This document shows positions 50,987 through 60,430 of a stretch of DNA of 64,000 nt, one piece after another. This stretch comes from Clostridia bacterium (lineage in GTDB: Bacteria > Bacillota > Clostridia > Oscillospirales > Acutalibacteraceae): the NCBI GenBank assembly GCA_017521425.1, contig JAFXCQ010000008.1, forward strand, positions 124,001-188,000, read 5' to 3'. The notes beneath the pieces were generated by a model. The model worked only from the letters and a program-made list of their open reading frames with translations, was not told where the DNA came from and searched no databases. The position numbers and the translations under genes are program-made. Positions within the stretch are counted from its first letter, which is position 1, and each line of letters starts with the position of its first letter.

Positions 50987-51039
50987 AAAAAAATCCCCTT
51001 TCGATAATATATATTACCGAAAAGAGATTTTAAGAACTA

Positions 51040-51606
51040 TTATTTGATTTTTTTTATTATATTTCCTTTTACTAAATAAACGTTTTTACTTATATCCATA
51101 AGTGGTTTGTCGTTAAAGGAGTCGGTGTAAAGGTCATCTATCTGTGCATTGGGATATCGCTCAAAAAATGCCGTTACTTTATTTTCACGAAGGCAAAGCC
51201 TTTCGATTTTACCTTCTTCTTCGTTGATAGAAGTACCAATGTAATTTTTTACATTAAGTCTTTTACAAATTTCATTTAAAGATATTTCCGGCGAGCAGGA
51301 GAGAATTAAATCATCTTCTTTTCGAATCTTTTCATAAAAAGGCTTGATGTTCTTCTCGTGTTCGTCCCAAAATTCCTCCATACAATTTCGGTAATGTGGA
51401 TTTGCAATATAATAATCAAGAGCCCTCTGAGCGTATTTATTTATCGCTTCTTCTACGGTCAATTTCCCGAGTTTGTATTTTGTAAAAGCAGTAATTACTG
51501 CGGGTAAAAAAGTAATAAGACCCTTATCCTTCTTTAAAAAGAATTTAAAGAGATGAAAAGCACTTTCGCCATCATAAATTGTGTTGTCAAAATCATAAAC
51601 ATTCAT
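51040..51606 (-). CDS. HAD-superfamily phosphatase (SerB/HAD-IB-like)
   Basis: A 188-residue cytosolic phosphohydrolase. The HAD motifs are VYDFDNTIYDGES (nucleophile Asp and acid/base Asp), LSCSPEISL (motif II Ser), and DDLYTDSFNDKPLM (motif IV acidic pair). It resembles the HAD-IB group that contains phosphoserine phosphatase and the HisJ-replacing phosphatases. The start overlaps the MFS gene by 14 bases, so it is co-translated with a transporter of the organophosphate type and could act on the imported substrate. Confidence 0.85.
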   Translation of the reverse strand: MNVYDFDNTIYDGESAFHLFKFFLKKDKGLITFLPAVITAFTKYKLGKLTVEEAINKYAQRALDYYIANPHYRNCMEEFWDEHEKNIKPFYEKIRKEDDLILSCSPEISLNEICKRLNVKNYIGTSINEEEGKIERLCLRENKVTAFFERYPNAQIDDLYTDSFNDKPLMDISKNVYLVKGNIIKKIK

Positions 51607-52867
51607 TATTTTTAAACCTGTTCCATTTTTTTATGTTGAGTGAGGTGAAAAGTAAAGCAATTATATCAATTACAATCCACACAATAACAGTACCATTCCA
51701 GCCGATATTATCTGAGATTATACCGAAGCCATAAGTAGCAGCGGCACAACCTATGTAAGCAGTTGCGTTCATAATACCTGTAACAGTTGCAGTTTTGCCA
51801 TATTTTGCAAATTGCATAGGAACTAATGTAATAATCATATAGTTAAAAGTGTGCATTGCAGTAGTGCCGAGTGCTAAAAGAATAACACTTAAAACAACGG
51901 GTAAGTCTTTCATAAATATAAGGAATGTAAACGGAATTAAAACAAATCCTAAAATAAATGCACCGGTTTTAAGCTCATCTTTTTTGAAAACTTTATTATA
52001 TAAAGGTGTAACAATATAGTTACCACTTAAATTTACTATCGGTAAAATTATTGAAACAAATACAGAAAAAGCAACGGGGGTGTTATAGGTTTCTGTAATC
52101 ATGGTTGGTACCCAGGTGGTAATACCTTCTTTTATCGCCCCATGAATTGCATCTGCTGGTAATACTAAAAGAAGACCTGCAGAGAGAAAAAGTGGTAAAA
52201 ATTTATTTACACTTTTAGTATTAGTATTCTCTTCTTTTTTGCTATTATTTATATTACCTTCAATTGGTACATTGGCAATATGTCTTTTTGAAAGAAGATA
52301 AATAACAGTAAAGAAAAGAAAAGCGAAAATAAGAACAACAGAAGAAGTGTAAAAAACATATTTCCAATTAAAAAATTTAATGGAAACTGATGCTAAAATG
52401 TAAGCAAGAACTGTACCTATTGGTAGTGTGGCGGAAATATTAAGACACGCCTTACTACGCATATCGTAATTTATAATGTTTGCTAAAATCTTAAGGATTG
52501 CAGCCCATAAAAGAGAGAGCGCGAAACCGTTAAAGCCCCACACAATAGCCATTGTAACATTTGTGGTGCAGAAGGTCATTAAAATATTTGCACCACCAGA
52601 TAAAAACAAACCGAGCATTATCATTTTAAACGGAGAAATTTTATCACCTAAAAATCCGTTTATAATCTGGAAAAATCCATAAACTATAAAGAAAGCAGAA
52701 CCGATTATACCCGCTTGTGACTTTGTAAAAAGTCCATCGGCTAAAATATCAGGTAAAGCTGCAGAGTAGTTTATTCTGCCGACATAAGATGCGGCATAAG
52801 CAATAAAACAGGCTATAAAAACGAGTAAAGAATATTTTTTGCTTTCTAAATATTGTTGAGTTTTCAA
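51593..52867 (-). CDS. MFS transporter, organophosphate/sugar-phosphate antiporter-like
   Basis: A 424-residue major-facilitator protein with 12 helices and an acidic linker (about 205-220). AASYVGRINYSAALPDIL in helix 1 and NGFLGDKISPFKMIMLG after helix 2 are typical of the GlpT/UhpT (organophosphate:phosphate antiporter) group; TWVPTMITETYNTP begins the second half. Substrate not determined. The start is TTG behind GAGG. It is co-transcribed with the HAD phosphatase gene downstream. Confidence 0.85.
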   Translation of the reverse strand: MKTQQYLESKKYSLLVFIACFIAYAASYVGRINYSAALPDILADGLFTKSQAGIIGSAFFIVYGFFQIINGFLGDKISPFKMIMLGLFLSGGANILMTFCTTNVTMAIVWGFNGFALSLLWAAILKILANIINYDMRSKACLNISATLPIGTVLAYILASVSIKFFNWKYVFYTSSVVLIFAFLFFTVIYLLSKRHIANVPIEGNINNSKKEENTNTKSVNKFLPLFLSAGLLLVLPADAIHGAIKEGITTWVPTMITETYNTPVAFSVFVSIILPIVNLSGNYIVTPLYNKVFKKDELKTGAFILGFVLIPFTFLIFMKDLPVVLSVILLALGTTAMHTFNYMIITLVPMQFAKYGKTATVTGIMNATAYIGCAAATYGFGIISDNIGWNGTVIVWIVIDIIALLFTSLNIKKWNRFKNNECL

Positions 52868-52967
52868 ATAATCGCTTCCTCAGAAATTAGTAATAAATAT
52901 AACAAAGAATAGTTTACCATATTTAAACGCGGTGTCAAGTATATAATCTTACTCTAAAAAATAAAAG

Positions 52968-52996
52968 TTGAGATTTATTTCAAAGTGTGATAATAT
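52968..52996 (+). promoter_or_regulatory. Promoter of the serine hydrolase gene
   Basis: TTGAGA and TAATAT are 17 bases apart, 34 bases before the ATG. Confidence 0.6.
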
Positions 52997-53029
52997 AAAG
53001 AAAAGTCTTTCGTAAAGGAGTGTTATACT

Positions 53030-54649
53030 ATGGCAAAAGAGAAATTTACACTTGAACGGGCAAAAAGTCCTGAAGAGGTTGGCGTTTCTTCAAAAGAGGT
53101 AGTAGAATTTTTACGCGATATGAAAGAAAACAAACTTGAATTTCATAGCTTTATGGTTGTTAAAAACGACAAGGTTGCGTGTGAATTATATCGTGCGCCA
53201 TTTAATAAAGAAACACCTCACTCTGCATACTCAATAAGTAAAACTGTTACCGCTATTGCGGCAGGTTTTGCAATAGAAGAAGGTCTTTTTACTCTTGATA
53301 CAAGAATTGTAGATATTTTTCCAGAATACATTCCTGAAAAGGTTGACGGTAGAATATTTAAGGTTACTGTAAGAAATCTTCTTACAATGACTGCAGGTGT
53401 TTCGCCAAATCTTTTGCTTGATAAAAGTAAAACAGACTGGTTAGAGGAGTATTTTAAATCACCGTTTTATGGTGAGCCGGGTACATTCCGTTATGTGAAT
53501 GAAAATATTTTTGTTTTAAGTGCAATGATTTGCAAGCTTGCAAAAATGACACTCCGTGAATATTTAACTCCACGACTTTTCGTACCACTTAATATTGATT
53601 TTCCTGAATGGGAAACAAATCAGGATGGTATAGAAGCAGGTGGTTGGGGTCTCTCGTTAAAATTAGAAGACCTTGCTAAAATTATGTATTGCCTCAGCAA
53701 TAACGGTAAGGTAGAAAAAAAGCAGATTATTCCTGAAAACTGGGTTCTTGAAATGACTGATGCTCACGCAGACACATCTATTTGTAAAAACATTGATACA
53801 GATAAGGGCTACGGTTACTGCGTATGGCGTAATGGTGGAAACCAAAGTTTCAGGGCAAACGGAATGTTTTCACAATTCGGTATTGTATTCCCAGAAGAAA
53901 ATGCAGTTTTAGTCTGTTTTGGTGCAATTGCAAGTGAACAGGAGGCAAGAGATTGCATCTGGCGACACTTCCCGAAGGCATTTATTGAGCCTGACAAAAG
54001 AGCAAAAGAGCCTGTTTATGAAGATTTTTATAAAATTGCAGATGAATTTAAAATAGATAACCCGAATGTATCTATCCATTCATTACAGGAAGCAAAATTA
54101 AATAATAAAACAATTGAAATTAAAAGAAAAGTTCTTTTAAATCTCATTGGTTTCCCTGTTAGTGTAATTCCTTTTACTGTAACATTTTTAAATGGTAAAA
54201 GAGCGGGTAATATTGATAACATCAACTTCACTTTTAAAGAACACGAATGCCTTATGAGTTGGTGCGAGGGTAACGAGAAAAATACAGTTGTTTGCGGTAT
54301 GGACGGTCATCTTCGTTATGGAGATATTACATTAGCGGGTGTAAAATACAAAGTTTGTTGTTATGCAGAATGGGACGAAAGCGACATTTTAAAGGTCAAT
54401 ATAAGACCAATTGAAACTGCGTCAAAAAGAAAACTTAAATTTACATTTGTTGGTACAGAAAAAGTAATAATGAAACCACTTTCTACACCAAAAGTAAAAG
54501 ATATGGCAGTATCTTTAGTGGGTGCAGCATCTGAAGTTATAGACAACGATTTAGTTGTTAAAGTTATGCAGAAAGCAACCAAATATGTACCGTGGGTATT
54601 AGAGCCAAGGCATAAGGGTAAGTTGGTTAATAGAAAAGATATATATTAA
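53030..54649 (+). CDS. Beta-lactamase-fold serine hydrolase (class C/esterase type)
   Basis: A 539-residue protein. Residues 15-325 form a serine beta-lactamase/transpeptidase-like domain: SISK (SxxK motif) around residue 68, YVN (YxN motif) near 153, and a late FRANGMFSQFG segment in place of KTG. About 200 residues follow with beta-rich character (FPVSVIPFTVTFLNGKRAG). It lacks a signal peptide, so it is probably a cytosolic esterase or D-amino-acid amidase rather than an antibiotic-degrading enzyme. AAAGGAG precedes the ATG. It is monocistronic. Confidence 0.82.
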   Translation: MAKEKFTLERAKSPEEVGVSSKEVVEFLRDMKENKLEFHSFMVVKNDKVACELYRAPFNKETPHSAYSISKTVTAIAAGFAIEEGLFTLDTRIVDIFPEYIPEKVDGRIFKVTVRNLLTMTAGVSPNLLLDKSKTDWLEEYFKSPFYGEPGTFRYVNENIFVLSAMICKLAKMTLREYLTPRLFVPLNIDFPEWETNQDGIEAGGWGLSLKLEDLAKIMYCLSNNGKVEKKQIIPENWVLEMTDAHADTSICKNIDTDKGYGYCVWRNGGNQSFRANGMFSQFGIVFPEENAVLVCFGAIASEQEARDCIWRHFPKAFIEPDKRAKEPVYEDFYKIADEFKIDNPNVSIHSLQEAKLNNKTIEIKRKVLLNLIGFPVSVIPFTVTFLNGKRAGNIDNINFTFKEHECLMSWCEGNEKNTVVCGMDGHLRYGDITLAGVKYKVCCYAEWDESDILKVNIRPIETASKRKLKFTFVGTEKVIMKPLSTPKVKDMAVSLVGAASEVIDNDLVVKVMQKATKYVPWVLEPRHKGKLVNRKDIY

Positions 54650-54753
54650 AAACTGCCATATTTAGCGCAGAAGACAATTTTTTACCCACTCGACATACCT
54701 TTGTATGCCTTCGGGATAAAGAAATTGTCTTCTGCATCTAAATCTGACAGTTT
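54650..54753. repeat. Long imperfect inverted repeat
   Basis: AACTGCCATATTTAG and GCAGAAGACAATTT on the left pair with AAATTGTCTTCTGC and CTAAATCTGACAGTT on the right around a 41-base centre that holds CATAC-CTTT-GTATG. It follows the serine hydrolase gene closely. Confidence 0.65.
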
Positions 54754-54780
54754 AATAACCTTTATATTTAGTGCAGAATA

Positions 54781-54806
54781 CCCCGGGGACAAAAATGTCT
54801 TCGGGG
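54781..54806 (+). terminator. Probable rho-independent terminator
   Basis: Stem CCCCG-GGACA with TGTC-TTCGGGG around AAAAA is followed by TTGTTGTATTTT, 130 bases after the serine hydrolase gene. Confidence 0.6.
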
Positions 54807-54829
54807 TTGTTGTATTTTGAAATGATTTG

Positions 54830-54896
54830 CATATATAATGCCGAAAGGCAAATCATGCATCGCAAGATGCAAATTATGAAATTTATTTCAATTCAT
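54830..54896. repeat. Short hairpin array with ATGATTT/ATTCAT spacers, copy 3
   Basis: Palindromes GCC-GAAA-GGC, GCATC-GCAA-GATGC and TGAAAT-TT-ATTTCA are joined by AAATCAT, AAATTATG and AATTCAT. It is the third member of the family in this window. Confidence 0.7.
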
Positions 54897-54920
54897 CCAA
54901 GGGGAAATCATTTTTTATAA

Positions 54921-56783
54921 CTAAAAATCTTTTAAAAGTATTACCGCCCCAAACGCTGGCACAGTAACCGAATCTGTAACTGGAATATCTTTTGTTAGTT
55001 CTACTGTATTCCAGAATTCATAAGGGAGATTATATGTTATTTCGTGATTGTTTTTATTTGCAATCACGAATATTTTTTGTTCTTCGCTTTCTCTTATATA
55101 TGCTACACAAGAGAGCATTGCAGAATAAGGAATAAATCTACCATCTTTAAGGCAGGGGAGTGAGTGGCGAAGTTTACCTAACTTTTTGTACCAGTTTATA
55201 AGGGATTTATCTTCATTACCCCAAGGGTAAAATGCTCTGTTAAAAGGGTCACTACCACCCGTAAGTCCTGCTTCATCACCATAATAAACAGATGGGAAGC
55301 CAGGTAAGGTGTACTGTAAAACAGTAGCAGTTTTTAAAAGCTCTTTAGAGAATGAATATTCATTGTCACTTAATTTATAACCTGCCTGGATTTCACGGGG
55401 CTTATGCTCTAATTCAAAATTTATAAGCCTTGTTAAAATTCTTGCGGTGTCGTGAGTGCCGATATGATTCATAAGCACATCAAGTGCGGGTTTCGGGTAG
55501 TTTTCGCAAACAGAAACAACTGTTTCCATAAAATTCTCTGCTATGCCATAACGCATAAAATCAAGAATTGCATCAGCAAACGGGTAATTCATTACACTAT
55601 CTAACTGACCGCCTAATAAATAACGTCTTCTGCCACCGTGACTGAATTTGTTAGTGGCATCTTCCCATACTTCGCCTATAACAAAATAGTCATCGTTAAG
55701 AGTTTTTACGGATTTATAAAGTGCATCAATGAATTTATCGGGTAATTCGTCTGCAACATCAAGTCTGTACCCGGATGCACCAAGCTTTAGCCATTTTTCT
55801 AAAATTCCATTTTTGCCGGTTATGAATTCAATATAATTATCATTTTCTTCATTTGTTTCAGGTAAAGTGTCAATTCCCCACCAGCTTTTATATGTGCCGT
55901 CGTCATTAAAAGAAAACCAAGGGGAATATTCTGATTTTTCTGAGTTGTAAGCACCAACAGAATCGTAACGATTTTCTCTGTTAAAATAAATGCTGTCACT
56001 ACCTGTGTGACTGAAAACACCATCAAGAATAACTTTTATTCCATATTTTTCTGCTTCCTTGCAAAGCTCTTTAAAATCGTTCTCATCACCTAAAAGAAAA
56101 TCGATTTTATTGTAATCTGCGGTGTTATACCTATGATTTGAATGTGCTTCGAAAATAGGGTTGAGATAAAGAATTGTAGTGCCAAGGTAAGCGATATATG
56201 GGAGTTTTTCTTTAATTCCTTTTAAATCGCCCTGAAAATAATCGTTGTTTAAAATCTTGCCCTCTTCATTTGGTTTCCATACAGGAATGTCGGCAAAGTC
56301 AGTATGAATTACTCTGTCTGAAGGCACATCTTTCTTCTTTTCGCCCGAAAAATAAAATCTGTCAGGGAAAATCTGGTACATAATTCCGCCTTTAACCCAG
56401 TTAGGTGTTTTGTAATCAGGGGAGTACACAGTTTGTTGCCATTCCTTGCCTTGTGACGCAAAATGCCCAAGACCAGAAGAACGCAGGTAAATGTGATTTG
56501 TGCCAAATGGTGTTTCGTAATTGAAGTGGTAGAAATAAAGACCAGCATTTTCGAATGTGTAGTCGACACCCCACCATTCTTCGTTATCACCATTCATACC
56601 ACACCATAATAAATCGTGGTAAGAGTAATTGTTGTAATCATCGTGAATAACAAGTGTTACTTTACTACAATTTATAGAACGGGGCATAAGAACAGAAAAC
56701 CGCAAGTTTTCACCTGCGGCTGTGCTACCGAATATTGATTTGTGCCTCAAATCTCTTGAATTAAAAGGTACAAAATCAGTCAA
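54921..56783 (-). CDS. GH13 alpha-glucanase (neopullulanase/cyclomaltodextrinase-like)
   Basis: A 620-residue glycosidase without signal peptide. Residues 1-120 form a CBM34-like N-terminal domain, followed by a GH13 barrel. The family regions are visible: VILDGVFSHTG, GYRLDVADELP (nucleophile Asp), VIGEVWEDATNKF (acid/base Glu) and NHIGTHDTAR (transition-state Asp). The layout matches cytosolic maltodextrin-degrading enzymes of the neopullulanase type. It starts with TTG behind GAGGACTGA, just after the galE stop, so galE and this gene form a unit for glucan and galactose handling. Confidence 0.92.
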   Translation of the reverse strand: MTDFVPFNSRDLRHKSIFGSTAAGENLRFSVLMPRSINCSKVTLVIHDDYNNYSYHDLLWCGMNGDNEEWWGVDYTFENAGLYFYHFNYETPFGTNHIYLRSSGLGHFASQGKEWQQTVYSPDYKTPNWVKGGIMYQIFPDRFYFSGEKKKDVPSDRVIHTDFADIPVWKPNEEGKILNNDYFQGDLKGIKEKLPYIAYLGTTILYLNPIFEAHSNHRYNTADYNKIDFLLGDENDFKELCKEAEKYGIKVILDGVFSHTGSDSIYFNRENRYDSVGAYNSEKSEYSPWFSFNDDGTYKSWWGIDTLPETNEENDNYIEFITGKNGILEKWLKLGASGYRLDVADELPDKFIDALYKSVKTLNDDYFVIGEVWEDATNKFSHGGRRRYLLGGQLDSVMNYPFADAILDFMRYGIAENFMETVVSVCENYPKPALDVLMNHIGTHDTARILTRLINFELEHKPREIQAGYKLSDNEYSFSKELLKTATVLQYTLPGFPSVYYGDEAGLTGGSDPFNRAFYPWGNEDKSLINWYKKLGKLRHSLPCLKDGRFIPYSAMLSCVAYIRESEEQKIFVIANKNNHEITYNLPYEFWNTVELTKDIPVTDSVTVPAFGAVILLKDF

Positions 56784-56788
56784 TTAAA

Positions 56789-57805
56789 TCAGTCCTCGTA
56801 TCCGTTTGGGTTCTGGCTCTGCCATCTGTAAGAATCGGCACACATTTCATCAATGCCTTTTTCAGCTTTCCAACCTAATTCTTTTTGTGCTTTTTCTGGA
56901 TTTGAATAGCACGTTGCTATATCACCGGGACGGCGTGGCTCTATAACATAAGGAATAGTAACGCCAGATGCTTTTTCAAATGCTTTAACAACTTCTAAAA
57001 CGCTGTAACCACAACCTGTACCAAGGTTGTAGATATTAACGCCTTTAGTTGAATATGCTTTGTCTAATGCCTTTAAGTGACCTTTTGCAAGGTCAACAAC
57101 GTGAATGTAGTCACGCACACCTGTACCATCGGGAGTGTCGTAGTCATCACCAAAAACATTAAGGTGAGGACGTTTGCCGACTGCAACCTGAGTGATATAT
57201 GGCATTAAGTTGTTTGGAATACCGTTAGGTGCTTCACCAATAGTACCACTTTCGTGAGCACCAAGTGGGTTGAAGTAACGAAGAATACAAACAGACCATT
57301 CAGGGTCAGCCTTTGCTAAATCCATAAGTATTCTTTCGATGAAATACTTTGTAGTACCATAAGGGTTAGTAGTACCGCCAGTCTGCATTTCTTCATTAAG
57401 TGGTGAAATGTTGTGTTCACCATAAACAGTTGCAGAAGAGCTGAAAACGATTGTTTTACAACCGTATTTTGCCATTACTTCGCAAAGTGCAACTGTGCCT
57501 GAAATATTGTTGTAGTAATATAAAAGTGGTTTTTGACAAGATTCACCAACTGCTTTAAGACCTGCAAAGTGAATAACTGAATCAATTGTGTTTTCGGAGA
57601 AAATCTTTTCTAAACCCTCTCTGTTATTTATATCACATTCATAAAATTTAAAATCTTTGCCTGTGATTTTTTTGATTCTGTTTAAAGATTCAGGACAACT
57701 GTTATAGAAGTTATCAAGAATAATTATTTCTCTGTCATTGTTTAAAAATTCAACTGCTGCGTGAGAGCCTATATAACCCGCACCGCCTGTGATAAGTACT
57801 GCCAT
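56789..57805 (-). CDS. galE: UDP-glucose 4-epimerase
   Basis: Interconverts UDP-glucose and UDP-galactose. The 338-residue short-chain dehydrogenase-fold enzyme has the NAD motif GGAGYIGSH at residues 7-15, FSSSATVYG and the catalytic YGTTKYFIE (YxxxK), and [15 protein letters not shown] near the end. AAAGGAG precedes the ATG. It is upstream of the GH13 gene by only 5 bases. Confidence 0.95.
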   Translation of the reverse strand: MAVLITGGAGYIGSHAAVEFLNNDREIIILDNFYNSCPESLNRIKKITGKDFKFYECDINNREGLEKIFSENTIDSVIHFAGLKAVGESCQKPLLYYYNNISGTVALCEVMAKYGCKTIVFSSSATVYGEHNISPLNEEMQTGGTTNPYGTTKYFIERILMDLAKADPEWSVCILRYFNPLGAHESGTIGEAPNGIPNNLMPYITQVAVGKRPHLNVFGDDYDTPDGTGVRDYIHVVDLAKGHLKALDKAYSTKGVNIYNLGTGCGYSVLEVVKAFEKASGVTIPYVIEPRRPGDIATCYSNPEKAQKELGWKAEKGIDEMCADSYRWQSQNPNGYED

Positions 57806-57858
57806 TTATAAAACTCCTTTTAATAAAATTTTATAATAATTTAAATGAATAAAATTTA

Positions 57859-59334
57859 TTAACCCATTTCACCCTGAATGAATGAAACAGAAGGTTTTGA
57901 AGTGGGTTCTTCTGTCATTGTAGGTGGCTCGTCAGTCGGTAATGGTTTTTGGGTAGTTTGAGGAGCCTGTGTAGGACGAGGCTGTGGGTTGTAAATTGGT
58001 TGTGTTGGTGGAGTTGTAGGGTCCGGAGTGAAAATTGAATCACCAAATTCTGTAAATGTTACAGCTTGAGTTGTACTTGTAGCAGGTGCTGTTGTAGAGG
58101 TAGGTGTATCAGTAATAGTTACTTTAGGTGGTAACTCACCGCCACCTCTTGTTGTAGTTTCAGCCTGTTGAAGCACCTCTGTTTCAGGAGCATCTGTCGG
58201 AGAATCACTATAACCACCAAATCTAATTCCTATTACAGCACAAGCAACAACAGAAAGAAGAAGAATTGCAATTGCTGCAATCATACCATTTCTGCTGAGT
58301 GAAGCGGTAGGGCGCATTTCTGTTGCAACCTCTGCCTGAATTTGTGCAGTTTCATATTTCTCAACTTCTTCCTCTGGTGCATCGAGCTTGAAAACATATT
58401 CGTCAATATATTTATCTATAAGATTATAAAGCTCAATAGATGCTTCCTTAACTAAATTCGGAACACTCTCGTCAGCACTTGCTATAAGCTTTCTTACAAC
58501 AACCTTATCTTCAATAGCAACACCTATGAATGCGTAGTAGCTGAGAGTGATGTCACCCTTTTTTTCTCTGAATATTGTAGAAATAGTTGCACCGATTTCT
58601 GTATTTCTTAATTCCTTTGCACCACGAGCTAATTCTGCAGAATACTCTTTTGGTTCAGTAATTCCTTTATCACTTACAAAAGGTGTGAAAATAACTCTGT
58701 CGCCACCTTCAATTGTGTTTAATTTGTCCTGAAGAGTCAAAGCGGCAGGAGTTGTAGGAATTGCAACCTTCAAATCGTGTTTTTCTAACTTTTCAACTAC
58801 GATTTTTGCTTTTTCTAAAATATCGTCAACAGGGTCTTCGTCAACAGAAACAACTGAAATGGATTTTCTCTTGACGAAAGAAAAATCTGAATTTTTAAGA
58901 AGAGCAACAGACAAATCCTTTTTAAGCGGAAGAACAACAATGTGTTTGCCTTCTGAAACGGTGTAAAAACCACTGTAAAGACCATCAGAAGATAAAAGCT
59001 CGGTTGATTCATCGGGGATGAGCATATGAGCTTTTCTTGTTCTTTCTTCTGTAATACTTGCAGGGATTCTGTCCTGGATTTTTCCACTATAAGCAGGTGT
59101 TAAATTAAACGCTTTAATGAGAATTGGTTTGAATTTTAAGTAAAGAGAGCTTTCTACACCTAAAATAACAACATCATTATCGCTTAAAGAACTTGAAACT
59201 GCTTCAAAAAATGAGTTAGCATTTGAAAAACTTTCGAAATAAAGTCCTGCACCGTCAAGAGTTTCAATAACAGACATTTTTACATCTGAAAGGGTGAAAC
59301 TGTCGCGTTCAAAAGAAAATGCTTTAATTTTCAA
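57859..59334 (-). CDS. CinA-like degenerate domain fused to a membrane helix and Pro/Thr-rich outer tail
   Basis: A 491-residue protein from a TTG start behind GAGGTG; an upstream ATG-less extension would overlap the sortase gene. Residues 1-150 resemble the CinA/MoCF domain (KAHMLIPDESTELLSSDG..., GKHIVVLPLKKDLS corresponds to the 'MLPEGATVL...GK.IIVLPGVP' block). Residues 170-310 resemble the CinA C-terminal domain (EKAKIVVEKLEKHDLKVAI, ARGAKELRNTEIGATIST, AFIGVAIEDKVVVRKL), but the AESCTGG active-site motif is replaced by AIPTTPA. One membrane helix (350-371) and a Thr/Pro-rich tail (375-491) follow. It is probably a non-catalytic sensor or anchor with an outward tail. The similarity is my reading and needs structure comparison. 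Sortase B and true CinA-C genes lie upstream. Confidence 0.6.
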   Translation of the reverse strand: MKIKAFSFERDSFTLSDVKMSVIETLDGAGLYFESFSNANSFFEAVSSSLSDNDVVILGVESSLYLKFKPILIKAFNLTPAYSGKIQDRIPASITEERTRKAHMLIPDESTELLSSDGLYSGFYTVSEGKHIVVLPLKKDLSVALLKNSDFSFVKRKSISVVSVDEDPVDDILEKAKIVVEKLEKHDLKVAIPTTPAALTLQDKLNTIEGGDRVIFTPFVSDKGITEPKEYSAELARGAKELRNTEIGATISTIFREKKGDITLSYYAFIGVAIEDKVVVRKLIASADESVPNLVKEASIELYNLIDKYIDEYVFKLDAPEEEVEKYETAQIQAEVATEMRPTASLSRNGMIAAIAILLLSVVACAVIGIRFGGYSDSPTDAPETEVLQQAETTTRGGGELPPKVTITDTPTSTTAPATSTTQAVTFTEFGDSIFTPDPTTPPTQPIYNPQPRPTQAPQTTQKPLPTDEPPTMTEEPTSKPSVSFIQGEMG

Positions 59335-59350
59335 ACTGTACACCTCACAA

Positions 59351-60424
59351 TTAATATAAATACCACTTAGGGTCATCTTTGTATGGATTTTTTGATTGAT
59401 TACTGTAATAAGAAGAAGGATATTTTACAGGAGTTTCTTTCTTCTTTGCAAGTGAAATATCGACTTCTTCACTTTCGCCTTCACGAACCATTCTTGCTAT
59501 AACAACAAGTCTTGCGTCGTTAAATTCATAAGTACAGGTGCACAAAGTTAAAAGCTTATCGGTCGGAAGAATATCAACACCTGTATCGTAGAGTTTTCTC
59601 TTTTCAACTTCTACCAAATATTCTTCAAAACAAGTGTCAGAGCAGTTATTGAATGTAAAATCAAAGAAATAACCGTTATCTCCTTTAACGTGACCGTTTG
59701 TTATTATAACTGCAGCAATTTTCCACTTGTGTTTTTCATAAAGAGTATTAAATTCAATAACCGGATGCTCTTTGAAATACTCAATAGATTTGTAATGCTT
59801 GAGTGCAGCAAATCGAGAGCCATCGTTCATATTGTGACCATAAAGCAAAATGTTACGATCCAATGGATTAAGGTTTGCAACATAGGTGGCATATATAGCA
59901 CCATAGCTTGTATATTTACCATAAAAATCGTGGTTAAGATAATATTTGTTATTATCTGCCTGAACAACGGGCGTATCTATTTTAGTGCCATCTATTTTAA
60001 TGTAACCGACTGTGTCAGGATTTTCTGCATAATATAAAGCATAATTGTAATCGAAGCCGACTGGGAAGACAATATCTAAAAGATGTGGGTATTTTTCATA
60101 AAGATAAGCCCATGCTTCTTCTTCGGTCATATTACTGAGCTCTTTTGTGACATCGGTGGGGAGAACATACTCTTCTTCCTTTTGTTCCTGCGTGCGAACA
60201 AGGTAACTTTCAAAACCGCGCTTACCTATAAAGAAAGCAGAAACTAAAACTGCAAAAGCCGATACAATTGAAACGAGTTGTCTTAATTTTCTCAAAGCAT
60301 ATTTCTTTTTTAAGACTTTTTTTACCGCTTCCTTTTCGGGGCTGTTGCCACGAATAACTGTCTCCTCAAAACTGTCAAAATGAACTAAATTTTCAGATTT
60401 TGGTTTGTTTTGATTTTCTTTCAT
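59351..60424 (-). CDS. Class B-type sortase
   Basis: A 357-residue membrane-anchored transpeptidase that links surface proteins to the cell envelope. Residues 47-68 are the membrane helix; the outer catalytic domain has His197 in LLYGHNM, Cys297 in TLCTC, and Arg305 in NDARLVVIARM, the TLxTC form of class B sortases. A 45-residue charged cytosolic head and a Tyr/Ser/Pro-rich end (after 325) are extra. No LPXTG or NPQTN-like substrate is encoded in the window. It lies 17 bases before the CinA-like membrane protein gene and is probably co-transcribed with it. Confidence 0.92.
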   Translation of the reverse strand: MKENQNKPKSENLVHFDSFEETVIRGNSPEKEAVKKVLKKKYALRKLRQLVSIVSAFAVLVSAFFIGKRGFESYLVRTQEQKEEEYVLPTDVTKELSNMTEEEAWAYLYEKYPHLLDIVFPVGFDYNYALYYAENPDTVGYIKIDGTKIDTPVVQADNNKYYLNHDFYGKYTSYGAIYATYVANLNPLDRNILLYGHNMNDGSRFAALKHYKSIEYFKEHPVIEFNTLYEKHKWKIAAVIITNGHVKGDNGYFFDFTFNNCSDTCFEEYLVEVEKRKLYDTGVDILPTDKLLTLCTCTYEFNDARLVVIARMVREGESEEVDISLAKKKETPVKYPSSYYSNQSKNPYKDDPKWYLY

Positions 60425-60430
60425 AATTTA

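Noticed and set aside
53030-54649. Antibiotic-resistance beta-lactamase.
   Set aside because: No signal peptide, no clear KTG motif and a long extra C-terminal domain point to an esterase-like serine hydrolase.
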